Source of the DNA: Gracilariopsis chorda
Lineage: Eukaryota > Rhodophyta > Florideophyceae > Gracilariales > Gracilariaceae
Direction of reading: 5' to 3'
Length of the DNA stretch: 64,000 bases
NCBI GenBank assembly: GCA_003194525.1
Contig: NBIV01000073.1
Coordinates: 230,613 to 294,612, forward strand
The notes beneath the pieces were generated by a model that saw nothing but the letters and a program-made list of their open reading frames with translations, was not told the DNA's origin and ran no database searches. Below, piece by piece: positions 20,485 through 30,623 of the stretch. Each line of letters begins with the position of its first letter. Within the stretch, counting starts at the first letter, position 1. A program made the position numbers and the translations under genes.

Positions 20485-23400
20485 TCAACAAGAAGAGCAA
20501 CCGTGGCCCGGATTCTGAATCAAGTCAATAAACAACACTTCAGACCAAAATGGAATCGCTATTATAACATCTCTTCTCACATCACTTTCGTCCTCACTGG
20601 CGGTGAAGTCAAACAAGTGGCGCTCTATTCCACGCCTTACTTCTATACTTCCAAGCCTGTCGCCCTCCCACTGAACAGCGCCATCCGCAATGGATACAAG
20701 CCTTCTCTGGAGGTACTCCTCGTACCCATAAGACTCAAGTCGATCTGTAGAGCGCCACCGATGTTGGCATTCAGATATCGTAAGCGCTTCTACACGACTC
20801 AATCCCGAATCTTTCTGGTATTCCCATTCCCGTTCAACTTGTGGCTGGTCACGTCGTACCTCACGTAGAACAACACGATCGTCATCGGCACCGGAAAACT
20901 GAAGCACGTGATATGTGGGGCTGTAACGACCACCTGTGTATAGAATACCGCCGATCTGTCGTCTGTTTCGCCAGTCCCAGACACGACAGTGTCCGTCTGT
21001 ATGACCCACACCAAGTTTGGATCCGTCTCTCGACCATTCAAGAACACAGACATCATCCCCATTGCCGTTCCACTCAATCTCGGGCACTCGATTCGCCATG
21101 TTCCAAACCTGCAAACTTCCATCTTCGCGACCGCAAGCCAACCACCTCCCGTCGCTTGAGAATCGCACGACTTGCACCTGGCGACAGTAGGGGCGCAGCC
21201 CATTCCGGGGAACCTCAACCAGTTGTGTATCTAATACATGGCACAGGCTACTGCCTCTGCGTTGTTGCATTACACATGCTATTTTCGATCCGTTTGGTGA
21301 CAATGTTATTTGGCAACGAACGTTAATGTTGGGGAGTTGAACTCGCCCAATAACTTCAAAATGTGGTACAGTGAAGACTAGGATGCCTTCAAATGTTAGG
21401 CCCGTTACTTGACGCTCGTTCGTTGACGACGACAAATAAAACACATCGTCGTTAACTGTTGGTTCAGCTATACACTGCCCAGTGTGTGCGTTCCAAATCA
21501 TAAATGTTGGGACCTCAGCACATGCGAGAATAGTGCTCTCCGACAACCAGTGCATTGACTTCGTCTTCCAGCAATACTCTTTCATTTCTTGCAGCACGAG
21601 ACCATTGTCCACTTCAACGATTTGAGCATACTCTTTTGCTATAGCACTAATAACCCTGCTTCCTGTCGGCGATAAAGCTATGCATTGAATTTTTCTTCCT
21701 GGAAGCAGTCCCACTCTTTCGCCTCGCTGCGTTTCCCACACGTATATGCAGACGTTCGTCAGTGCAGCAAGTCTTTCGCCGTCCATTGACCACGAAAACT
21801 GCCTTAGTATGTCATAGTTCTCATCATGAAAAGGCAGTTCACACTTCTTCTTCCCGTCGCGCGAGTCCCATAAAACCACATAGCCGTTTTTGTGACCAGT
21901 GGCAAACAGGTTGCCATCTTTAGAAAAAGAAACAATATCCACAGCTGAGGGCCGTTGGAATGGATTCGAAAGATCAGCAACCTTTTCGGATGCGTCTGTA
22001 CGTCGCTTCCATAACCTCAACTCTGTTCCTTGATTTTCCACCAGTACTGCAAGAATGGTATCGTCACGATTGATAGAAAAATCTCTGATGTTGTTCAAAG
22101 GTGGAATTGGAAGTGTTTCGGTAATAGCACATCCTGGAGCCTGGAGAATTCCAGGGCTCGGTTTCATCCATGGTCGTTTAGCGTGTTCCTCAATACGTTC
22201 CAAATAGTCATTCAGCGTGCTGTTCTCTTCTTTGAAGCTCACCAATCTTCCATAGAGTTGATACCACACTTCTTTTTGGTTTCGACTCACCGCGTGTGCG
22301 CTTAGCTGAGCGGCCCTTAAGATGACACGCAGAGCCCGTATCCTCTCCTCTGCTAATCTTCCCACATAATCGGTTGTACGTCTTTGAAGAGCCTGAATCG
22401 TCATCTCGTAATCATGCTTCAGGTTCCTAATGCCGTATTCAACCAGCGAAACTGTCGTCCAACGAGGATCAAGAAGCAGGCCAACGGCCTCATCGCTAAG
22501 CTCTCCCACTAGAAGATGTCGGCACAGCCTTTCGAAGATGTACACATCGTCTTTTAGTTCCCACCACGTCCTGTACTGGCCACAGTTGCTCAAGTTTTCC
22601 GTGCCACTCAGATACTTGTTTAACAAATGTTTATGAAACGCAGGCTTTCGCCCAGAGGTATTTGCTTTGGAAGCACATTCGGTGAAATATTCGTTCACAA
22701 GATCATGAATCCTCAAGCCATCCTCGCAATACTGAAGACTCTTCCCTTCTATACGCCCGTACTCCTTAGTTACGATTCCAACATTAGCCATTAGCTCTAC
22801 GACTTCCAGTGCTTCTTCAGTGTCCAGATCCCAAAGACGACTCAGCATGCTTATTGGTGCAAATTCTTGCTTATCCAACACACATAAGGAACGCCCCATA
22901 GCAAAGAACTGGTTCGTAGTTTGTAAGCAATCCTTGTTTTCTCGTTTCTCATCTAGATATTCCAGGGCTGTATCCAAGAGCTTCGACAACGCACGATACC
23001 CTTGAGGGTTCTTGTTCCAGAGCGACGCCGGAGAACGCTCCAGTCGGTGTAACAAGCGGCCCCATGGGTCGTTTCTCTTCAGGTCGTGTATTAATCGCCC
23101 TGCCACAGCAAGTGCAGCCGGTAGGCCTCCACAAATGTGCAGTACTCTTCTTATCTTCTCTTCGTTTTGAACTACGAGAGTATCGTTTTCATTCATCTGT
23201 GCTTTGCAAAGGAGCATTGCCCTCGCTTCTTTCGTTTCGCGAGCTCTAAACTCAATAGTCTCGTCTGCAACCTCAGAAAATGAGTGGTTGCGTGATGTAA
23301 ATACAATACATCCATCACATGCATCCACAATCTTTGACAATTCACGGATAATAGATCCGTCAATACCGTTGTTTTCCCAGACATCATCCACTATGAACAA

Positions 23401-24363
23401 ACACGGCTTTTCCTGAAGTCTAAACCACTCGCAAGCCTTCACAATGTGTGTATTCAGATCAGAGTTTCCGTCGAGTTCTCTAGCAGTTGTCCTATTACCA
23501 GTTAGCTGTATTAAGATTCGGAGTCGGTCCGTAATTGTGCCTCTATGTGCATCTTTCCCCAGTGCTATCTCGTATATGCCCCCAGTGAACGTCTTCAATA
23601 TTTCAGGATCCTTCGCTAGGCCCCGTACTGCGCATGTCTTCCCTACTCCGCCTCCTCCAACAGCTCCCGTCACCTTGGAATCAGTCACGTGGGCATCTAG
23701 TACTCCAACGCATGTGTTAGTTCGGGTCTGGAGTATCTTTGCTTTCAACTCGCCCTCAATTGTTACAGCGTTTCCTTCTCGATCCTTGGAATCATAATCC
23801 AAAGCCAGGAATTCCGGAGTTGCCTCCACAGCATCTGCTCCAGCAATAGCCTTGAACTCCTGAGTACTGACATGTTCGCGTCTAATTTTCATGTCCTTAA
23901 GCATCAACCGTATATCTTCGCCCATTTCTTCAAGCCTCAATGCGATGGCTAATCTTTCTATCCGTGCCATGACCCTTTCTAACCTTTCCTCAGCAAATTG
24001 TAAGACGGCATTGTCCCGAACCGTGTGAGTGGCGTTTCGGAAGCGATCGCGTTTCTTCGCTTGAAAAACCGTTTCAATTTGTTCCAACTTGTGCCTTACC
24101 TCTCCCATCATTGCGCTAATAGAATTGAGCTTATCCTCAAAATCCGACCTCGCATCCTGTGACAAGTTCCTTCCAGGCAGTGTTGTTTGTATCGACTGGA
24201 TGTATCTTTCCGCCTTCATGTACTCGTGAGCGAGTTCAAGCCATCTTGAAGGATTATCCAAGTACAACTTATACTGACGATAGATCCGCGTCAACGATGT
24301 CGCAATCAAATTAATTGCCCCCAATGCCGCCGTTGCCGTGCCGAAGATAGTAGCAGGGTCCAT
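20485..24363 (-). CDS. NB-ARC/STAND NTPase with C-terminal WD40 repeats (NLR-like)
   Basis: This is a single-exon protein of 1292 aa. The N-terminus (about 1-190) is all-helical, beginning with a hydrophobic segment (IFGTATAALGAINLIATSL) and then coiled-coil-like helices, loosely recalling HeLo/SesA-type N-domains of fungal NLRs. The NTPase follows: Walker A GGGGVGKT at 236-243, Walker B LFIVDDVW at 322-329, sensor IVFTSRN at 353-359, GLPAALAVAG at 413-422 and an MHD-like IHDLVNEYF near 552. An alpha-helical linker precedes WD40-type repeats from about residue 780 to near the C-terminus (VVLWDSRDGKK, VWDWRNRRQIGG). Such proteins act as nucleotide-switched oligomerising sensors in immunity or cell death. 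The role here is inferred. The reading frame is intact. Confidence 0.88.
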   Translation of the reverse strand: MDPATIFGTATAALGAINLIATSLTRIYRQYKLYLDNPSRWLELAHEYMKAERYIQSIQTTLPGRNLSQDARSDFEDKLNSISAMMGEVRHKLEQIETVFQAKKRDRFRNATHTVRDNAVLQFAEERLERVMARIERLAIALRLEEMGEDIRLMLKDMKIRREHVSTQEFKAIAGADAVEATPEFLALDYDSKDREGNAVTIEGELKAKILQTRTNTCVGVLDAHVTDSKVTGAVGGGGVGKTCAVRGLAKDPEILKTFTGGIYEIALGKDAHRGTITDRLRILIQLTGNRTTARELDGNSDLNTHIVKACEWFRLQEKPCLFIVDDVWENNGIDGSIIRELSKIVDACDGCIVFTSRNHSFSEVADETIEFRARETKEARAMLLCKAQMNENDTLVVQNEEKIRRVLHICGGLPAALAVAGRLIHDLKRNDPWGRLLHRLERSPASLWNKNPQGYRALSKLLDTALEYLDEKRENKDCLQTTNQFFAMGRSLCVLDKQEFAPISMLSRLWDLDTEEALEVVELMANVGIVTKEYGRIEGKSLQYCEDGLRIHDLVNEYFTECASKANTSGRKPAFHKHLLNKYLSGTENLSNCGQYRTWWELKDDVYIFERLCRHLLVGELSDEAVGLLLDPRWTTVSLVEYGIRNLKHDYEMTIQALQRRTTDYVGRLAEERIRALRVILRAAQLSAHAVSRNQKEVWYQLYGRLVSFKEENSTLNDYLERIEEHAKRPWMKPSPGILQAPGCAITETLPIPPLNNIRDFSINRDDTILAVLVENQGTELRLWKRRTDASEKVADLSNPFQRPSAVDIVSFSKDGNLFATGHKNGYVVLWDSRDGKKKCELPFHDENYDILRQFSWSMDGERLAALTNVCIYVWETQRGERVGLLPGRKIQCIALSPTGSRVISAIAKEYAQIVEVDNGLVLQEMKEYCWKTKSMHWLSESTILACAEVPTFMIWNAHTGQCIAEPTVNDDVFYLSSSTNERQVTGLTFEGILVFTVPHFEVIGRVQLPNINVRCQITLSPNGSKIACVMQQRRGSSLCHVLDTQLVEVPRNGLRPYCRQVQVVRFSSDGRWLACGREDGSLQVWNMANRVPEIEWNGNGDDVCVLEWSRDGSKLGVGHTDGHCRVWDWRNRRQIGGILYTGGRYSPTYHVLQFSGADDDRVVLREVRRDQPQVEREWEYQKDSGLSRVEALTISECQHRWRSTDRLESYGYEEYLQRRLVSIADGAVQWEGDRLGSIEVRRGIERHLFDFTASEDESDVRRDVIIAIPFWSEVLFIDLIQNPGHGCSSC

Positions 24364-25040
24364 ATTAAAAGCTGAGGAGAAGGAAAGAATCGCAATTGCG
24401 CCGTTCGAAGCAGGGGGAGAGTGTTCAAGTAATAGGTGATAGCTTAGCTTGCGTGAGCGTTATGGTAGCGTTAAGCTTCTATATGGCATGAACATGGACT
24501 CGAAGCGGGCGGTGCAGGGGTTGTCGCGCTCGAGAGCAATACGTTCCATGTGTGCGCAAGCTCACATGCGAATCTGCATTGGACAGGTAAGGATGCCCAC
24601 GACCCGACAAGGGCATCTTCGAAACAGCTATTTCCGTGCCCAAAGCAACGAGACTGTTCTTCAGATCCTTGTTGTGATTACAGTACATCACGCATCATGC
24701 ATTGCACGGGCGATTCGCACCTGACCGAGGTAAAGGGTTGAACCGCCAACCCTTTAAAACAGGTCGAGATATTTTTTCGTGGGACTCGATTCGCCAGAAA
24801 ACGTTCAATACGATGCTGATCATCAGCGAAACCCGGTGAGGTGTTGCTGGCATTAACAGATGAGCCTGAGGCTGTCTGAGGGCTTGTACAGGATTCTCCC
24901 CGTTCGTCTGTGGTAAGCTTGGACGGTACGCTTATAACCCTGTCAATCGGCTCCTACCTTTGCTACGAAAAGATACTTGTCCATACTTTCCTATCTTTCT
25001 AGTGGTGATTTGTTGATATTATGTGATTGTATTAAGAGAT
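24364..25040. promoter_or_regulatory. Divergent intergenic region, NLR-like / J-domain genes
   Basis: This 677-bp spacer between two genes transcribed outward presumably contains both promoters. I see no coding sequence. TTATAA at about 24931 is a possible TATA-like element for the plus-strand gene, weakly supported. It also holds the perfect hairpin listed separately. Confidence 0.45.
24731..24756. repeat. Perfect 10-bp inverted repeat with 6-nt loop
   Basis: TAAAGGGTTG and CAACCCTTTA flank the loop AACCGC. It lies in the divergent spacer. Function is unknown; it could be a protein-binding dyad or an RNA hairpin in a 5' leader. Confidence 0.6.
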
Positions 25041-26555
25041 ATGTTTGCTGCTTTCGTTCATCCTATCCAGATCACGCGGGGACCCGTATCTACACATACG
25101 TGCAGGAAGCGTTACTCCGCACCGCGTGCAGTTCTACCACATGAGTCTCAATCGTCTTTGTATTCGATTCTCGGCTTGAGGCAGTCTGACCTTTCGACGG
25201 TGACATCTGCTCAGATACGCCGAGCATATCTTGAACTGGCGAAGGAGACTCACCCGGATACGTCACAAGCCGAAGCTCCTATTTTTGATCAGATTTCAAA
25301 GGCGTACGCTATACTTAGTGATCCGGAACTACGTTCAATCTACGACGAAAGTGGGCACGAGGGTCTCGCGGCCGTCGCTAGCATTAAACACCGAGCCGAA
25401 CAGATTCGCGACCGCTTTTCTTCTATGTCAGGTGAGCAATTGGACTTCCTCAGCGACACTGGCGAACTTGTCGGCGGACTTTTATCGTCAGCAACAGATG
25501 AAGACGCCTTTGACCCATCCAGTGTATCCCATGAAGATGCCTGTCCCCGTTCGGTGGAAGAAGCCATATGGAATATCCAGTTCCATCCTGATCGCAGTGT
25601 GCGTTATTACGGTCTTTGGTGGATATACAAGTTCAAGGTGAAACCTGCTGAGGCAGCACTCGTAAACGTCTTGCAGACTTCAAACGACCAAACTAGTCTT
25701 GGTGGCTTTGGCATACGCCGGAGGGCAGCCTTGGCTTTGGGAGCTGTTGCTTCAGCGCCAACGGAAGCTAACCAAGCCGCTGCTGTAGCTCTATCTGATG
25801 CACTTCGAAGCCCAGATTACTTCTTGCGGTATCGTGCTGCAGAAGCAATCGCTAATATCGCACAACGGTGCTCGCTTTTGAGACAGCAGTTCTCCTTTCC
25901 AAAGAGTGTCACCCACCAATTGAAGTTGCTTCTTCTCAAGGGGCAGAAAACATTAGACGCCAAGGCCGCTGCGAAATCAGGGTTTAAGCAACAGGAGAGC
26001 CTTTTTGACCTTGAGAAGCTTGACCCTTTGGTTCGAGAGAAACTTGAAGCAGTGTTCAGAGAGAGACGAGAAAATGAGAAGCGTAGCCGACGCACCACTA
26101 TGACACCGCAGCTCGGCGTTGATGCAGTTGGGTCCAGCTCGGATGAGCCTTACGAATGGCTTTTGAAGGCGGTGTCGGCGATTTGTGCAAAACAGCGGTC
26201 CCACCTCGACGACCAGCTCCTCGAGGTTATAGAATCTTACACATCCAATTCCGTTCCCCTTGTGCGATACGCTGCCCATAAGGCTCTTTATGCGTTGACT
26301 GGAGCAGATACCCACGCCGAACAGATCGTGAGAGCTTTGGGGTATGGCGTTGAGCATCATTACTCCCAGAGAGTTCTTATTCGTGACCTTGGTGATCTGG
26401 GATACTCAAAAGGTGCAGAAGCCGTTGCTCTATGTCCCATGGTTGAAAACAGCTTTAAGATTTTGGCCTTGAAGAACATGTTGGCCAAGCAGAAGCATGA
26501 TCCTTCAAACCGAGAAGTGCGGAATGTTCTTTCCCATATGGATTCGCTCTTGTGA
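25041..26555 (+). CDS. J-domain protein with HEAT-like repeats, probably organellar
   Basis: This is a DnaJ-class co-chaperone of 504 aa from ATG 25041 (MFAAFVHPIQ); an earlier in-frame GTG is not a credible eukaryotic start. The N-terminal ~35 residues are Arg/Ser/Thr/His-rich with no acidic residue before the J domain, as in plastid or mitochondrial transit peptides. The J domain spans about 39-106 with HPD at 71-73 and the flanking YAILSDPELRSIYDE. After a Ser/Asp-rich linker, residues about 165-300 hold HEAT-like helical repeats (RRRAALALGAVA, FLRYRAAEAIANIA), and more appear near the C-terminus. HEAT repeats of this style occur in phycobilin lyases and NblB-type proteins. A role in plastid protein or phycobiliprotein handling is only a suggestion. 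No intron is visible. Confidence 0.85.
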   Translation: MFAAFVHPIQITRGPVSTHTCRKRYSAPRAVLPHESQSSLYSILGLRQSDLSTVTSAQIRRAYLELAKETHPDTSQAEAPIFDQISKAYAILSDPELRSIYDESGHEGLAAVASIKHRAEQIRDRFSSMSGEQLDFLSDTGELVGGLLSSATDEDAFDPSSVSHEDACPRSVEEAIWNIQFHPDRSVRYYGLWWIYKFKVKPAEAALVNVLQTSNDQTSLGGFGIRRRAALALGAVASAPTEANQAAAVALSDALRSPDYFLRYRAAEAIANIAQRCSLLRQQFSFPKSVTHQLKLLLLKGQKTLDAKAAAKSGFKQQESLFDLEKLDPLVREKLEAVFRERRENEKRSRRTTMTPQLGVDAVGSSSDEPYEWLLKAVSAICAKQRSHLDDQLLEVIESYTSNSVPLVRYAAHKALYALTGADTHAEQIVRALGYGVEHHYSQRVLIRDLGDLGYSKGAEAVALCPMVENSFKILALKNMLAKQKHDPSNREVRNVLSHMDSLL

Positions 26556-27216
26556 ATCTTTACTTCTGTGTCAGGGATTTGGAAATGGGCAAGTCCTGCT
26601 GTGTCCTCGTGCTTAGCATGTATCTTCTTGACAGAATGCAGTGTTGAGGTTCTGCTTCTATTTTCCGATTCCCGGGTATACTCCTGTATCTGAAACGTAT
26701 TTGTCCCGACGGCGTGTGAGATCAGTTGTTCTTGTTGCAATACCCCTTCCTAGTCCGGATATTTGAACTTCTGTTAATGTGTTTTGTCTTTTTGTGTTTT
26801 AAAGCATTTCTCATCGCTTGTGTATAGATGTTTGACCGGGCGTATTTCAGCTCTAAACAAAGGGAGGAGTTAACACTGACTATGCACATGAACAAGCGAG
26901 GCATGTAATGAATCAGTTGAGGCTGACCTCTGGCTGCGTATACTTCATCAGCACGAAAGAAGTTAGAAGCGAACCTAGCCTTCAGCTATTGCTGAGTGTG
27001 GACCACACAGCGATGTAGCATTATTCTTCAGCATTGCAACTTATCCGATGTTCAGATAATCGGGGAACGACTCTTCGCATCATCTTTTACGAAGGAGCAC
27101 GAATGGTTCACGACTAACAAACTTTATAAACATTTTGTCTATGCCACTGCTCTGTAGGATGTATACAATGGTACATAGAGATATATAACTGAGAGGTAGC
27201 ATTAATCTTGATTGCG
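26556..27216. other. Convergent intergenic spacer
   Basis: This 661-bp spacer lies between the 3' ends of the J-domain gene and the TBC gene and presumably contains both 3' untranslated regions. It is AT-richer than the flanking genes. I see no other gene. Confidence 0.5.
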
Positions 27217-30179
27217 TCAGTTGGAATGCCATGAAGAAGACGGAGCTGTTTGAAACTCCCCAAATTCAACGTCATCCTCTCCGTCAAGGGACGAGGAATG
27301 ATATACTCTTCTAGGCATTGATTCAGGAGGTGTTGCTCTTTCGTTGTGTTTGTACCCAGGATTCGTAGGTTTCGAAGGTTGCTCTTGCTTTGAACCGTTT
27401 GAAAAAGCTTTTCTTCTGTCATCCGGCTGTTCGCGAGGGATTTCGTCTTCATTGTGAGAGACATTACCTTCTGATTCGGCTTCATCGTCGTCTATGTAGT
27501 TTTTGACTAGAGCTACGCACTCAGTTAAACCATCCGGCATAAGACACACAATCGATTCGGTTGGGGGATCTTCATCCACGCCTGTCGCGATTTCAAACGT
27601 CACAACCTCCGGGCGGCTTCTCTTGAATGTGATGCGAGATATGTCCTGCAGGTAGCGAATCAGCACCACTTCCAGCAAGTGGCTTCGATGACTATGAGGA
27701 CCGAGCAAAAGAAAATAATTCCGAGAAACGCCGACATACCGTTTCTTGAATTCGCCTGGGTGGGATCGTGAAGATATCGCACGATCTGCTCTTGCCTTGC
27801 ATGGAAACAGCCGCAACCCTGACATCGTACTTTCGTCCATAACGTTAACAATAAAATGCTTTGGAAGAGAGGACAACGGATACGTCAGAGTATGATCATC
27901 TAACCACCCAGGCTTGGCTTCACGACCCCACGGAGACTTGGCGCTTGCGAAGAAACTTGACCCCAGAGATACACTGAGTGGTGGCGTGCTAGTCTTTGAG
28001 TTAGATTCACCGTTAGGTTTTGTTCTTGACGTGTTATACGATTTCGGTTCTGTTGGAATAGAATTCGAATCAAAACGACTTCTACTGTTTTGAGTTCTCG
28101 TTGGGCGTTCACTGGAACCACTTGATATTGGAGTGACCGGAAAAGTTGTTGAGTTGTCATTGGAGCCGGAACTACTGCCAGCAACCTTTGAGATTCCACT
28201 ACTGAGTTTCTTAGAAGGCGTATCGGTTCCGCTCGTGCCAACTGAACTTGTTAGAGACATCAAAGTTTCTGCAGGTATCGCCTTCGAGGCATCCAATGAA
28301 CCGGCGGATACAGGGTTTGATTGATTGCGCCATGAGTTTCTGTCATTGGATGCCGTTCTTTTGGCAGGTGTAGTGGCGGGTGTGGTAGTGAGTCCGATTC
28401 CGCTGAGAGCTTTTCTAAACGCCTTACCAACCTCAGCGTCCGAAAAAGAGGAAAACAGATTGGAAGCCACTTGTGCAGAGGAGGTTACTGGAGGAAGCGA
28501 AGATGGAGCATTTGAATTCACTGCAACATGTTCAACAGGCGGGACTTGCGGAGACCCTTCTGCAGACTTCTGCGCCCGAAGAGAAGCGCGTTGCTTTGCT
28601 TGCGCCTGTCGTTCTTTTTGTTTTTGTAGTGCAATACGTTCTTTTCGAGCTTCCTGGTGCCGTCTTCGATCATAGTCGACGAGCTCAACAGCAGAGAGCG
28701 ACTCACTGCCGTTCCATGACTTCAAAACCTCCACAAAGCCTCCGCGAAGTGTTGAAACGTAAGGAATTCCAATTCGTGTGAGATACAGCGCCAACATGTT
28801 TATGTCGAGATTGTCTTCCTCTTTGACGCCCGAGCCGACAAGGCAAATATGCGACGAATTTTTGAGCGGTTCACACAAGTCAACAGCCTTTTGAAGTTCC
28901 TGTCTAGCCGCTTCGCTGGTCTCCGAGGTAATCTTGCCATTTGCATCTCGCAAAGCATCTAGAGGCAGGTGAGCAGCTTGGGCCAGGTGGCCAGCTCGAA
29001 ACTCCGACTCAGTCCTGCAGTCCCAGGTAAAATAATGCGCACCCGCCGATACGAGATCGTCCGGTGTGGTTTGCAAACACACCGAGGCCTGCATTGCACG
29101 CGCAGCAGACAGTGCGATTGGGGTAGATTTCGAGTTGGCGTTGAGAATTCTATCAGTCATGAGTCGCTGGAAAGAGGGCGGAGTATGCTTAACTCGCATT
29201 TCGCTGCCAATCTTCCAAAGCGCTCTGACCTCCTGCGGTGAGTTCGCAGTAAGCATCATGAGCGTTTCCGGAATTCTACTCTCATCGACGGAGAGGAGTT
29301 GATCCCTTTTAGAACGCAGCAAAGCGATACCGAAAAACGATGTTCCCAAGGGATCATCCTCGAGTAAAAGCAAGTCCCAAAGCGCCATTATCGATTCAAC
29401 AGTGAAATTGCGAGCAAACAAAGTAACAAACCAAGAAGTGGCGTACAGGTCCGGGGTCATCATGTGTCGCTCAAGCAACCAATACAACTCAGGATCATGG
29501 TACAACAACAAGCGACCAAAATACTTGAAGAGTCTTTTGAGGACGTCAAAGACGCGAGATTCAGAAGTCTCCAACATCCACGGAGCGAACCGCGTGACAA
29601 ATTCAGCAAAGAGCGCGTAGACAATTCTCGGGTTTCCGCCTGTATCAGCGAGCAGCACAAAAGGCGCAAGCAGTTCGTTAAACCCCTGCACATAAGCAAC
29701 CCGCCTCCGCGCACAAAAGAGACTGAGCAAACGAAGAAGCGCTCCGCGAACGGCAGGTTGCTTGAATCTCGACAAACCTGGACGCGTTCTTTGTACATCC
29801 TTTTCAATTTGCTCACGAGAATTATCGTCTGCAACAGCGTCTCGGGCATTTTTGGCAAACGCTGAGGGATCCTCCGCTAAGAGATCTTCGCTCCGAAGTC
29901 GTAGCAACAAAAGCCAGATGGTGCCGCGAATTTCATGAGGGACGGCACCATTATTCGGAGGCGCCAGTAGCACGGAACGAAGGTTGGCAATGTCATGCGG
30001 ATTGACAGCAGACTTGGCTAGAATTCGAAGCTGATTCGGGTGTGCACGGGGGACATGTTAGACGTAATGAAAGAGATGAAGCGCCGCACAGTGAACAACA
30101 TTGGCATTGAGTGGCTTACCTTTCGCAGTTGCGCAGATTCTGTAGGTTCGGGCACCCACTCATCGTCCTTCAGATTCAT
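27217..30179 (-). CDS. TBC1D23-like TBC-rhodanese trafficking protein (two exons)
   Basis: The protein is about 957 aa, joined from exon 1 (30120-30179, MNLKDDEWVP...) and exon 2 (27217-30030) across an 89-nt intron. The order is a TBC Rab-GAP domain (about 40-310), an inactive-looking rhodanese domain (about 340-459), a long Ser/Thr-rich linker and a C-terminal PH-like domain (about 730-860; KKRYVGVSRNYFLLLG). This architecture is that of TBC1D23, which in animals bridges endosome-derived vesicles to golgins at the trans-Golgi. Here the TBC domain retains IEKDVQRTRPG (Arg finger) and YVQGFNE (Gln finger), residues human TBC1D23 lacks, so GAP activity is possible. A GTG at 29973 inside exon 2 is not the start. 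The gene is divergent from the Bin3-like gene. Confidence 0.85.
30031..30119 (-). other. Spliceosomal intron in TBC1D23-like gene (89 nt)
   Basis: The donor reads AAG|GTAAGC and the acceptor AATCAG|CTTCGA, phase 0. Without splicing, the exon 2 frame has a stop (TAA near 30060) and no ATG upstream. With splicing, it joins to a 20-codon ATG exon. This is the only intron I could support in the window. Confidence 0.75.
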
Positions 30180-30623
30180 ATCGGGGCGGGGAGGGGAGGC
30201 GGGCAACAAGGGCAACAAGTGAAGCTTAGAAGCGAGGTGCACGCAGAGTGAAGCCAAGTTGAGAGTGGAGCGGGATGAGAAACAGTTCAAGGAAGCGAGC
30301 GGCGCCCGCCAGTCGCGGGATGCATTCCGCTCGCAAAAGGATGAAAATGGGGAATGGGCGGGAGGTGAACGCTTAAAGGTGAAGGGCGATGCGCGGCTGC
30401 GGTGCTAAGAAGAAGACAACAACGCGCGGAACAGCGCTGTCGGTCCGCCCCAGTTGCGCTTTCTGCTCTCTAATTAAGACGGGCGCCCGCAGCCAAAATA
30501 TTGCACTTGCGGGCACGTGTGCCACGCAACTGCTCCGCGTCTCCGCCGCATCCATCCCCGTCGCTTTGCCAATCCGTCCCCTTCTCCGCCATTGCCCGCG
30601 TTCACCACGTCCGCGCGCAGAAC
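30180..30623. promoter_or_regulatory. Divergent promoter region, TBC1D23-like / Bin3-like genes
   Basis: This 444-bp space lies between two outward-facing start codons and must hold both 5' leaders and core promoters. It is GC-rich with purine-rich patches (GGGGCGGGGAGGGGAGG near 30183). No TATA box is evident. Confidence 0.5.

Noticed and set aside
25023-25040. GTG start for the J-domain protein
   Set aside because: A eukaryotic ATG lies 18 bases downstream in frame and gives a good transit-peptide N-terminus.
29973-29973. GTG as the start of the TBC protein
   Set aside because: Splicing to an upstream ATG exon with canonical GT...AG sites gives a natural N-terminus; GTG starts are not expected here.
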